Source of the DNA: Owenia fusiformis
Lineage: Eukaryota; Annelida; Polychaeta; Sabellida; Oweniidae
Direction of reading: 5' to 3'
Assembly (NCBI GenBank): GCA_903813345.2
Contig: CAIIXF020000007.1
Span: 9,367,730 to 9,431,729, forward strand
DNA: 64,000 nt
In this document: positions 1-11,181 of the stretch, in pieces
Layout: every line of letters starts with the position of its first letter
How positions within the stretch are numbered: the first letter of the stretch is position 1
Notes under the pieces: model-generated
What the model was told of the DNA's origin: nothing
The model's input: only the letters and a program-made list of their open reading frames with translations
Database searches by the model: none
Program-made: the position numbers and the translations under genes

Positions 1-680
1 TCAATGTTTTAGCATATCAAAAATATTTTGAAACATTAGTGATGTCACTAAGGTACCAACAACTTTTTGAAAAAATTAAAAAAAAAAATTCGATGTCAAT
101 CTTTTCTAAATATGTTAGACTTTCATAAAAACCCAATGTTGATTGTCTAACCAGATTAAAAGGAAGAATAAGTTATGTTTTAGATATCATTGTACCATTG
201 GTTTCTATGAGAACTAAAATTTTGAAATGCATTTTTCTCAGAACCATTTTCATGCACTGATAAGTTCATTTCTCGCTTATTTATAAACCAATTTTCTTAA
301 TTTTTTCGGCAAAAACATGGGAGGATGAATGCTATACATTGGTATGAATTGTGGCTAATTAGAAGATATGAGTGACCTCTAAAAGTTGGTTTTAAATAAA
401 TTCACAAATTTTGGAACAAAAAGTCTATCAAAAACCACTTTTTGAAATTAAAAAAAAAAGTTTCACATATCACACTTTGATAACATTGGGTAAGACTACA
501 ATGTAAGCCAAAGTGGTTTAAACTTTATATGGGGCCTTTAATACGGTAAATATTCCTATGATTGCAAGTAATAATGCATTCGCCAAATGTTTTCACAACT
601 TTAAGGTTTATCAACCCTGTATTTCTGACCTAAATACCAGCTACCAAGTCATACCAATATGTAAACGTATGTGTTTGTAG

Positions 681-3600
681 GGAGGAATGAAGGCAGTCAT
701 ATGGACGGATGTTTTCCAATCGGTCATCATGTTAGGTGGTATTCTGACAATTGTTGTCATGGTAATATGAATACGCAATCCATTTCTTTATCTGAAAGCA
801 GACAATAATCTTTATACAACCTATTCTAGTAAGCAAACGGGAAAACGAAATAGAGCTGAAATAGAGGGAAATATGATCACCCGACATCAACCTGTAGTTG
901 TATGTAAAAATCTAAATTGTAATAATGGTATATGTAAATTGTTTTATTTTCACAAACAGGGCATTATCAGAATTGGGAGTGTTTCTAAAGTATTTGAGAT
1001 TTGCCAAGAACACAATCGACTCAATTTATTCGAGTAAGTTAACTCCTCATTTTTTCAATATAATAAAGACACTTTTAATGAATAACATGTTTAATTGTGA
1101 GTAGACGGACATATAGGCCATCACTTCACCCCAAAATTTAGGTTATCGGTACCAAGTTAGGGGAATAAGCCTAATTGTGATTTTTGGCAAGGTAAATACC
1201 TCTAGAGTAAGAAATTATGTGATAGCATTGCAGAAGTGGCAGCTAAATGGGTGTTATCACCCATTTTTCAAAATGGCCGCCGGTGCGCTTGCTACCAAAT
1301 AAAAGAAGTTATATCTAAGGATACTGAGAGACAAAAGCAGTGATTTTGAGGTCTATTTCGGGGTTTTAGGGGTCAAAGATTTCATTTAAGTCAAAATCTA
1401 AGTCACCAAAGAATTTGAAATCCAAGATGGCCGCCAAAATGGATGTCAAAACAAATATGTCACTATTGATATAAGCTCAAAAAGCTCAAAGAACGGTTAA
1501 AAAGTGACTTTGGAGACCATGAAAAGGTTTTAGAGGCTAGGGATTTTATTTTTGTCTAAATCTAAGTAATCAAAGAACTACTTTACATAGAAATCCAAAA
1601 TGGCCACCAAAATGGATGTCAAAATGAATACGTAACTACTTATGTAAACTTAAAAACGGTTGCTTTTGCAGATCATGATAAGGTTTTAGACGTTAAGGAT
1701 TCCATTCATGTGTAAATTGAAGTGATTAAAGAATACCTTTATATAGAAATCTAAAATGGCTGCAAAAATGAATTTATATGCACATAGAAAAATTAGAATA
1801 TTATAGATATCGGAGACTGGGTTTCAGGAGAAAATGGTTTCAATTTACTAGCCTTTACCTAAGTTATCTTAACCTTTCCTCATATTAAAATCCAAAATTG
1901 TCACCAAACTGGCTGCCAAAATAAATTATCAGATTCACATGGAGCATGACTCAACCATCTAACCTATTTCCTTTATTGCCATCTTGAAGTTCACAGGCTG
2001 CATACCTAGTTCTCTCAACATGATGTCCCGAGAAGAACATTGGAAGCTTCTAAAGCCTACATGCACTGGAAAGTGTCTCACCTTCCACCCTTTACACCTT
2101 ACTTTGTCAATGAGGTCTTCATACTCGGTGATCTTCAGTCCATCCGAGATATTATCTTCTGTATAATTGTAGACTTGGATTGAGTTTGTCCTTTCTTTAC
2201 AGACATACGTCCCTCGGGCAGATATATTATATTGGCCTCGGGATAATTCCAATATCCCGAACCTCATATAGGATAATCTCTATGTACCAACTCCCTACAT
2301 TGCTAAGGTCAATAGCTTTCATCCACTTTTCTAGTTCTCACAGATGCTGTTGTTGGGACCCATCAAAATATTCAATTCTCTCATCATGGATAGTATGAAA
2401 AATTGCACATTAGCTTCATTTGTTACCCTGCTCGCAGAGTCTAGTTAAACTAGAGATGAAGCTCTCTTTTCAGAGGCTAAATCGAATGAATGCAAAGGGT
2501 ATTCCTCTGTATACCACTCAGTTGAAAATATTCCTGGGATTGCACTACATACATCTCATCTTCTCCAAGCAGCTTAAAATCCGTTATGCACCAGGGAATG
2601 ACTAGGTCATAACATTAATGATGTCCATAAAGGCTCGGCAAGAAGGATGTCTTGTATCATCATTCCCTTTGAGACCTCCATACTAGGACTCTTCTGCTTT
2701 CATAAACCAGTTCATTGTTTTGATGAAGAGAGTACAATTGAGATGGTACATCACATCAGGGCCATCTTTGATATCAAAATGAATATATTCCAAAATTAAT
2801 TATTTGTTTTGGCAGCCATTTTGGTTGCCATCCTGAAAATCCAAATAAAAGAATTATTTGATGACTTAAAGCTCTCAACCATTGAAACCTAGCTATTGAT
2901 TTAAAATTCTCGACCATTGAAACCTAGACATGGTCTCCAAAATCACTTTGTAATTGTTCATTGAGCTTATATTAATGATAACTTATTCATTTTGGCAGCC
3001 ATCTTGGATTTCCACATCAAGTGATTCTTTGAAAACTAAGACAATAAAATCATTGATCCCCAAACTCTTTCATGATCTACAAAACTACATTTTAGCTATT
3101 CTTTGAGCTTACATTAAAAGTTACATGTTCGTTTCGACACCCATATTGGCGGCCATTTTGGTTTTCTATGAAAAGTAATTCTTTGATTACTTAGACTAAA
3201 ATGAAGCATAAGTGAAATCATTAACCTCTTAACCCTTTCATGATCTATAAAATTGCTTTTATCTGTTTATGTAGTTACATATTCCTTTTTGCACCTATTT
3301 TGGTGGCCATCTTGGATTTACCTAAAAGGTAATCCTTTGATGACATAGATTTAGACACGAATAAAATTGTTAGACTTGAAAACCTCTTCTAAAACTCTTC
3401 AAAATCATTTTGAAACGCTTTAGCTTGTATCATTAGTTACATATTTGTTTTTGCACCAAAATTGGTGGCCATCTTGGATTTTCATATGAATTTATGTTTT
3501 GATGACTTGGATTTAGGCATAAATCGAATCAGTGACCCCTAAAACCCAGAATTAGACCCTAAAATTACTGATTTTGCCTCTCAGTATGCTTAGATATAAC

Positions 3601-6600
3601 TTCTTTCATTTGGTAGCAAGCGCACCGGCGGCCATTTTGAAAATGGGTGATAACACCCATTTAGCTGCCACTTCTGAAATGCTATCACAAATTTTCTTAC
3701 TCTTGGGGTGTACACCTTCCCAAAAATCACCATGGCCATTATTCCCCTGATTCGGTACCGACCAACCCCCCAGGCTGATCGCCTAATATTAGTTATATTG
3801 AAATAGGGGATGATTATTTTATAGTTTCGATTTGGATCCAAGAAAAATCAATACATTCTGGACTGTGACACTTGCAAATACAATCCTCTGGTGGAAAGTT
3901 TATGGAACCAGTCAAGCCAGTGTTCAGAGGTTTTGCTCACTTCCCACACTAAAGAAGGCAAATATGTGAGTAAAATGCATTTATGTTTATTGAACCACTG
4001 GCATTGCTCAAAAGGTGAAACTATGCGGATGTCAAGGTATATGGCATCAGGCTAGTAAAGCAAGCACAATAACTAATATTGTATGATCTTTCGGTTTCAT
4101 TTATTCAGCATTTTTCATAGAAACTTGTCACTTATATATGGTTTTATTTTATAGGGCTGTCCTGCTGGCCATTCCAATGCAGTTTACATTGGTAACATTG
4201 GTTTGTTTCACTGGCCTCGTTGTCTTTGCGTACTATACACACATCGGTTGTGATCCACTTGAACAGGGCTATATTAGAACAGCAAATCAGGTAAATCAAT
4301 CCAACCAATCAATATACAATGCTAAACGTCATTGAGTCGTATAGTTTACGAAGTTAATGTATTATGTAGATTTTAGGACCAACTACATCCTCGTGAAAGT
4401 GCTTACATTTTTAAGGTGAGTATATTATATTTTGGTCAAAGGTTTAGGTAGGTTATCGGATATTCATAATTCAAGTTAAAATCGTCTGAAGCTGTGTGCG
4501 ATAACCTTCATGCTCCTTTAAACAGGTCATTGAACATTCATTTTATCATAATATAGTCCATCGAATGACTCCGGAATATGAAGAATCCCCAGCACAATAT
4601 AGCGCAGCAACATTTGAACAAATATTTTAGGAGGTCTATATATGTCTCGATTATTTAAGAATACCTTTGCCGAAAAAACTTCGTTTTTTGTTGGGTAGAA
4701 ATATGTCTCTCGTTACGTCAAACTTATAGTTGAACTTTAGGGCTGAATTATGCGTGACACTAGAAGGGGTCAAAAAATTAGTAAAAACTAATTCACCTTT
4801 TTACAATTTGGAATATGATGCTACGTGTACATCAAATAAATATTGAATGTAAGTTTTAGGTTTCAGCTATTTTACCCGTAGTTAACTGCTCAATTGATTA
4901 TAAAATAACCACCAAGAGCTGGTCGAATTCATGAAACTTTATACTATAGACTAGTATACAGAACTCCTGAATATACGTCCCAATACCTCTATGACATTCA
5001 AATTATAATATAAAGTCAGCAAATGGTATTTTTAAAAGAATCAAGACATTTGGACATTCAATATTGATTCAAATATTGCTGCGTTATGTTATGCTACGGA
5101 TTCTTCATATTCTGGAGTCATGCCATGGACGACAATATATAACATCAACTTACGATTTGCAATAATTTTGCTGATATATAAGGCCGATACAGAAGGTTTG
5201 ATAAAAAGATTCTTGAGTAAAGGGGATCACTTGAAATCTTCACACAATTCACATATATTGAAACCACTTATATTGAAAAACTAATTCCAAAAACCTCCAT
5301 ATCTAACTTGTTGCTGATAATATAGTAGACCATGCCAGATTTGTAACCAATGTGACAAACGTTACACGATGCGTTCATTTTCCTGTATCATACAGGTTTT
5401 ACAATCATTTCACACTTATTTCACAATTCTGATTTTCTTATAAATACAGGTGAAAGATACACTAATGAATAACAAAATATGTAAAAATGAGAAAGATTGA
5501 CCGTCCTGTTATTTCTGGAAAAAAATTAATCTAAAACATTGGTTTCAATGAGAAAATTCAGATTCTCTTTAAAACATTGTCATCATTCGAAGAGAAACCA
5601 AAATTATTTAGAAAAATATTCATGGAATATCTATTAAGCACGAGTGCCAAAGGGATAGAAATGTCAGTTGTGCTTCCTCTGGTGTGTTAACATCACCTGC
5701 CTCTCGTTAGATCAACTGACAAAACAACCATTTTGAGGTTGTCGAGTTGGCTGAGAGGGCTTGGAGCGCCGGTACATTCGAGCTAGGCGATTGGGCGCCG
5801 TTACCACGAGGTTGCAATTTCGAGACGCGTGTGCTCATTGTGTTTATTCATTCATGAAAATTCACCGGCTGAATCTTGAGAAAAAATAATTATAAATAGT
5901 ATGAATCATTCGGGATATATAATTATTATTCCATTGTTTATAATGACCCATGTTGCCCATAAATGTCTTGATAGATCAACATGAGGGTGTCATATAAAAA
6001 CAGATCAAGAAAATGGATTGTGGACGGTTGAAAATGAAAAAATAGATTCTGTCTGGTTTCGAACCCATTCTTCGGGGTATAAAATTAAAAGCGCATGCAC
6101 AACCCAGCGCTCTAATCAAATGCGCCACGCGACTTTTGAATTGAACACCCGAAAATATTTTCCAAATCATGAAATTTCGATGTTTTATTCAGTATTCGTT
6201 TTTGGCTGTAGGAATGCACGAACTGACTTCGCAATGGATATTGAAGTTTTACTTTAAAACAACCGTTCTTTTCATTAAACAAGCTTTTAATGTGGTTTTG
6301 ACCCCGTCCCGCTATAGCGTTATTGATGTTACCATAGCAACCATATTGTGGGAAACGAGTGATAAACTTTAAAGAGCATTTTTATCAGGAATTTTTGACC
6401 GGCCCTTGTATATATATATATTTATCCTATGCCAAGTAGAGTTTTAGGGAGATAAGTTGGTAAGATATATCCCGTATCCTGATTTTGAGGTTTCCATATT
6501 CAGAACCTCCTTATCTCCCGCCATATCTCCCGCTTCGGTACATATCTTCCCGCATCGGTGCATATCTTCCCGCTTCCGGTAAGTAGTGGAAATGCAATAA

Positions 6601-9600
6601 AATGGCTTTGCATATGAATGATTTGTTTATTTTTACACCTTGTACTATTAAAATGGCCATATGCCCCTGAAAACTCTACTTGGTATAGGATAAAGCAGTT
6701 ATGTACGGTCGGTTTGGATATTGGATTCATCCGTCGTGATAGCGTTATAGCTCCCTCTGGATAAACCCCATATCCAAAACCTCCCAGTACATAACCCTTA
6801 TATATTATATTTCTAGATATTACCATATTTTGTGATGGATACATTCAGGAGCCTCCCAGGATTCCCAGGACTATTTCTTGCCACTCTCTTCAGTGGAGCA
6901 CTCAGGTACTTTGCTGTGTTTTTTTATCTAGAGTTTGATATTACCAAACTAATTTCACTTAATTATCTGAAAATCATAATTATACAGGGTATGTCAAAAT
7001 GATCCCATCCACAACCCATTCCAGATAATATACCCCAATAATCTATATATCAAATTAAAGCCCATTCGATTCTAGATTTTGGCATGAATCATTGTTATGA
7101 ACATTATTAATGAACTTACTTTCAAAAGTCCGTATGACCCCCATTTGCACGCTTTTTTGCTGATAATCTGATTGGATGGGAAAGAAGCAGACTTCTAAAT
7201 AATCCACTGTCAAATTCGAGTTTTCAAAGGACTTTTTCAAGTTTTGGATGGGCTTTAATTCGATACATAGATTATAGGGGTTTATTGCTCGGAACGGCTG
7301 TGGAAGGGGTGGTCATAATGAAACACTCTGAACAAAACACTTGGTCAACATACTTTGTGCAGCAAAAACACGGTGTTTAACCCAAACGCTGCTACATTAA
7401 CCCCGGAGCGATTCATTGCTGAATCGAAACGGATCCGTGTAAACTGCAATCAGACTCCTGAGGTAAATGCGACCAACGTCTATAGTTGATACCAATTTCA
7501 ACCAATAAGAACCAGGGACACTCAGATTGCACACTTTGAATACACAAAGGGAAACACTCTTGAGTAAGAAAAATGGCGGGTTGTTGAAATGACAACTCGT
7601 TGAGCAATAATGGTGATGATGCGCCTTTATCAATATATCTCACACCTGCATAGTTTGGAAAAAATCATAGAAAACCTTCCCACCTTTACCAGGCCGTGCA
7701 CCTATCTATAATTTAACGATTTTCTCGTAAAAAATAAATTTTGAATTTATCGAATTTTCTAGCAGAAATCGGCTCCCCATCCCCCCGTCCCTTCATTTTA
7801 CGATTACCGGGCGTGTGAATTGTGTATGATATCTTTTGTTGAACACTTTGATTTGAAAAGGGTCATCTAAGAAAGTCCTCTATTGCAGCTCCATATCGTC
7901 AGGTTTAAATGCTCTTTCGGCGATCACCTGGGAAGATTTCCTCAAACACAGGTTAAGACATCTAGAGGAGTCCAAGAAGGCACTGTGCACAAAGCTACTA
8001 GGTAAAATGAGGTTCTTAAACTGACATAATCACGTCTAAAACACATGTTTGTGTAATTGTCATTTTCGTTTTGTGAATTTTGCAAAAAAATAAATGAAGA
8101 TACCTATTGGTATAATATAATTGCCTTGAAAATGCACTTTGTTTTACTCACCTGCATCAAATTCTGTTTTAGTTCTAATCTATGGAGTTTGCTCAACGGG
8201 TATTGCTTGCTTAGCTATTTTTATAAAGGGACCAATTATCCAGGTAAGTGTAACATGTCTTAATAAGCTGGAATAAGCGACTATGACGAAACTAACCAAT
8301 AAACGCAAGCGTGTCTAGACGTAAATTACGCTTGTTAAGATGCAAATTACGCGCGTAAAATCTCTAGTTTTACTTTGCGTATGTACTCGTACATTGTAAA
8401 ATAAAATCTTATAACCGCTTTATTGTCGGCCATTTTGTAATTTCTATCGTAAAATCTTGTCGGTAAAGCCTTTTCTATGCTTGTCCAGGTGACCTGTCTG
8501 ACGGATAGATTTTAATTTTCAGGGATGATTTTTTGTACCTAAATCTAGAATTGGATAGTTTTTGGACATTCTTGGTAAAATATTAAGGTCGCCATTTTGG
8601 GTTTTCCGTCCTAAAATCGTGTAAGAAAAGTCATCTATGCGTTTCTAGGTGGACTGTTTGGAGGATCGATTTCAAATTTTCAGTGATAATTCTTTGTATA
8701 GAAATCTCCAAACAAAGGGGCATTCTGGGTATATGTTATGGTGGTCATTTTAAATTGATCCGTCCTAGAATAATTACTAGCAGTAGTATTTCCAATAGTA
8801 ATTTACGTTAATACTTGATTATCTTAAGAAATACCACAGTCCATATTTGCTGCTGCATATAAGCAATTCAATGCTCTATTAAATTGACCAAAGGAAAGTG
8901 GCCCTATATTTTGCAATGTGATCTACATCAATTAATTTTGCCAAACTTCTTTTTTGTTTAACGCACAGGCTTCCTCAACTTTAGGCGGTGCGATAAGTGG
9001 GAGTTCTTGCGCCATATTCATACTGGCAGCATTCACAGTGTCTTCAAACTGGAAGGTTGGCTATATATAAGTCTTAATCGTTGTCTTCTAAGACACATAA
9101 TGTAATCATTAATAACGCACTCCAAATGATTGGTTGTATTTGAAACGCTACATGTAGTTTTATTCTAATTTCTGTATAATTCTATTGCTGTGTACGTTAG
9201 TCACACCAATAAGTAACTATTAATTTTTAATTTAATAGTTACTTAACTTAAATGCCAGCTTTAGCATTTTGGAGCTCGTGGCGATCCACAGATTAAAATA
9301 ACTAAAACTCATCCATATTCGTAATCGCACAATTTAATCTATTCCAGGGTGCGCTAGCGGGGCCAATGGTATCTTTCCCGATCATGTTGTGGGTTGCTAT
9401 TGGAGCCCAGACTATTAAAGGCCATAATCAGTATTTACCTCCTGGCCCTACAGATCGATGTGATATTTCAAATGGAAGCAGCGTCTACAACAGTTCCGTT
9501 TATAAAAATGTCACTTCTTGGTATGATGATACAATAGATTCTACATCTATGTTGAATCATTCGAGTATTTTTGAACTTAAAGATCAGAAATTGTAAGTTA

Positions 9601-11181
9601 TGACTAAAGTATTCAATTCAACACTGTATGAAAGTAATATCTCCTCAATTTCGAATGGCCTTCCCTAATTGTCTAATTTCTGTTTTTAAAGAATATGAAA
9701 ATAGGAAATCATTCGAGTAAAAATTCTTGGTGACATATTTCAATCTTTTATTATGATGTGTGTTAATGTTTTATAGAAGTGGGATCCAGCATTTGTACAG
9801 TATTTCTTACTTTCTCTATACTCCTCTTGGGATTCTAATTGCCACAGTTGTGGGTCTTCTAGTCAGTTGGGCAACAGGTAAATCTTAGTCACAAATATGT
9901 ACATTAAGTGATGTATTCTTGAAAACAGTACCAGGATTGATACAGGAATGGGCTAGTTAGGATTTATTATCTGGCCTCGCGAAACATGTCATTTTAAATG
10001 AGAATGTATCTGCGGAATAAGATTCTCTACATTTCTAGATAGCTGAATGAACGAATGAAAACTAGTGCTGCCATCTTTTATTTAAGTAATAAAGACTGAG
10101 ATTTTATGATTCATGGCGTAATTATATTTCCAAAATTTTATTCTGTTCATTGTTAAAAGACCAAAATCGCGTAGCGATTGAGGTCTTTGGCAATGGCCAG
10201 AATAAAACTCGATGTCATATATACTTTGACATAAATCATAAAATCGATGTCTTTGTTACGATTCTTATATGATACACAGAAAAGAAACACAACTATCTGC
10301 ATATGAATTGAAGCGGTCATACATACTCTAATACAGACCAGTTTATCAATTGTTCTAGCTATTGTAACGTTACGTATCATATTAGAATCAACGTTTTATT
10401 TGGCCAGACTGCCAACGACCTGTGTCTTGGAATGATGACCTAATTTCATGATTTTATATCAAAGAGTGTTGATTGAATCCGTCTAGAAATTGAATGGTAT
10501 AGTACTATATGATGACCCTGTTAATCAACATATTGTGATTATTTATCAAAATGTGGGTTGTTAAACGAATAGACCAAGGTTTTTAGAGGATTTATAGAAT
10601 TGCATAAATGGAGACTTGGCCCAAGATTTTTCAAAAAATGATAACAAAAATGAATACTTGTAAATCAAAATTATTCTTATAGAAAACTTTCCATCGAATT
10701 CAAATACCATATGCCATTTAAAAGAATGAAATGTAAGTCACAAGAGGTCTAATTTGCAAATCTCTTGAGATCTCACGAAAACGATATGGAAACTATACTA
10801 TTCAGTGATATACTTGGCACTTTCAAGGTGGTGAAAAGAAGAGGCCCATAGATAAATTGTACACTTTCCAACTCTGTGATGCACTTTGCTGTTGTTGTCC
10901 CTCCAGTGTCAAAAATACACGTTGTCGGTGTCGACGCGACAACAACCAAAGACAAGTAGGTGTCGCTTTAACGTAAACATGTTTATTATTTCCAAGATTT
11001 TAGCAGTATTTATGCATAGTTTTACAATAAATTCATTACTTAGCAAAATAAGTTAGACAGGCTTTTAAAATTCTGTACTCTCTTATTTAAGGACAATGCA
11101 AGCATGGGAGTAGAGAGAGATGTTTTCCGAGACACGAAGTTCCAACATATACAACCTACTATCGAAGAATCGAAATGCTGA
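681..11181 (+). CDS. Gene A: SLC5A8/12-like sodium-coupled monocarboxylate transporter, 5' end outside the window
   Basis: Plasma-membrane Na+/solute symporter of the SLC5 (SSS) family; by family, a carrier of small monocarboxylates such as lactate, pyruvate or short-chain fatty acids (substrate inferred). Visible exons, matching exons 5-16 of gene B: 681-761, 960-1033, 3825-3965, 4155-4290, 6817-6905, 7889-8001, 8173-8243, 8969-9055, 9348-9592, 9777-9877, 10828-10955, 11092-11181. They join in phase to 451 residues plus TGA. Family signatures seen: GGMKAVIWTDVFQ, WKVYGTSQASVQRFCSLP, LFSGALSSISSGLNALSAITWEDF split over exons 9-10, then GALAGPMVSFPIMLW. Exon 13 encodes an extracellular loop with several N-glycosylation sequons (NGSS, NSSV, NVTS, NHSS). 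The cytosolic tail has DALCCCCPSSVKN. The exon 12 donor is GTTGGC, where B and C have GTAGGC. Exons 1-4 must lie left of position 1; positions 1-680 are intron with nothing else recognised. Confidence 0.9.
1115..3784. mobile_element. 2.7 kb foldback DNA transposon in intron 6 of gene A
   Basis: The two ends are long imperfect inverted repeats. Position 1230 onward (GGGTGTTATCACCCATTTT, then AAATGGCCGCCGGTGCGC) is mirrored around 3620-3690, and the match extends through at least 700 bp per side. Each arm is itself built from repeating units of roughly 160 bp with a recurrent GATGGCCGCCAAAATGG-like core (near 1420, 1590, 1750 and 1890, mirrored at about 3480, 3320, 3150 and 2990). A core of about 0.85 kb (1940-2790) separates the arms. 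Tandem units inside long inverted ends resemble foldback elements such as Drosophila FB or sea urchin TU. Compared with the same intron in gene B, everything between the two arms is extra sequence. It ends 40 bp before exon 7. Confidence 0.75.
1959..2267 (-). pseudogene. Retroelement-like peptide fragment in the foldback core
   Basis: A 102-codon frame with a stretch (YEDLIDKVRCKGWKVRHFP, then RELGMQ) reminiscent of a segment that follows reverse transcriptase in many invertebrate retroelements. It is an isolated fossil fragment captured in the core of the foldback element. The parent family cannot be named from this piece. Confidence 0.3.
4545..5135. mobile_element. MITE, about 0.6 kb, in intron 8 of gene A
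   Basis: Inverted ends: ATGACTCCGGAATATGAAG near 4563 is mirrored by CTTCATATTCTGGAGTCAT near 5105. The match continues inward through a TTTGAA(C/T)AAATATT-like stretch. No coding capacity, so a non-autonomous foldback element. Confidence 0.6.
5730..5880 (+). repeat. Possible tRNA-derived SINE head
   Basis: GTTGTCGAGTTGGCTGAGAG resembles the A-box region of tRNA-Ser/Leu-type SINEs, and GGTTGCAATTTCGAGAC about 80 bp on is a degenerate B box. Followed by A/T-rich sequence. Weak. Confidence 0.3.
6045..6135 (-). repeat. tRNA-like SINE head
   Basis: On the minus strand a tRNA-like stretch has an A-box region (TGGCGCATTTGATTAGAGCG, complement of 6108-6127) and a B box GGGTTCGAAACC (complement of 6055-6066) at tRNA spacing. 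Pairing of the acceptor ends is poor and an A/T-rich tail follows, so a tRNA-derived SINE or tRNA pseudogene is more likely than a working tRNA. Confidence 0.5.
6424..6798. mobile_element. Repeat copy 1 of a family also at 37430, ending about 18 bp before exon 9 of gene A
   Basis: The ends of the left part carry inverted copies of TATCCTATGCCAAGTAGAG (6424) and CTCTACTTGGTATAGGATA (near 6675). The block GGTTTTGGATATGGGG, GAGGTTCTGGATATGG and CCAAACCGACCGTA is shared in reverse orientation with 37430-37712. Several CTCCCGC-type direct repeats lie at 6515-6575. No gene. Confidence 0.55.
6985..7330. mobile_element. MITE with CAGGGTATGTC terminus in intron 9 of gene A
   Basis: The left end CAGGGTATGTCAAAATGATC is mirrored, with mismatches, by GGTGGTCATAATGAAACAC and CTCTG at the right. 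AAAGCCCAT(T/C) near 7055 and GATGGGCTTTAAT near 7247 also mirror. The left side is flanked by TA. The terminus belongs to the GGGTG class seen at 17675, 20244 and 22807. Confidence 0.55.
8429..8775. repeat. Diverged tandem repeat, about 155-160 bp unit, in intron 11 of gene A
   Basis: GCCATTTTG starts a unit at 8429 and again at 8591; a third partial unit starts near 8744 (GTCATTTTA). Each unit carries in order a TCCTAAAATC-like block, TCTATGC, GGTGGACTGT-like, GATTT(T/C)AA(A)TTTTCAG and CATTCT(T/G)GGTA. Confidence 0.5.
10153..10430. mobile_element. Possible small foldback repeat in intron 14 of gene A
   Basis: GAGGTCTTTGGCAATGGCC at about 10180 is mirrored by GGCCAGACTGCCAACGACC at about 10400. 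The left end also has the short palindrome ATCGCGTAGCGAT. Only the termini match, so this is weak. Confidence 0.3.

Noticed and set aside
6045-6135. Functional tRNA gene
   Set aside because: Acceptor and anticodon stems do not pair convincingly; SINE head or tRNA pseudogene preferred.
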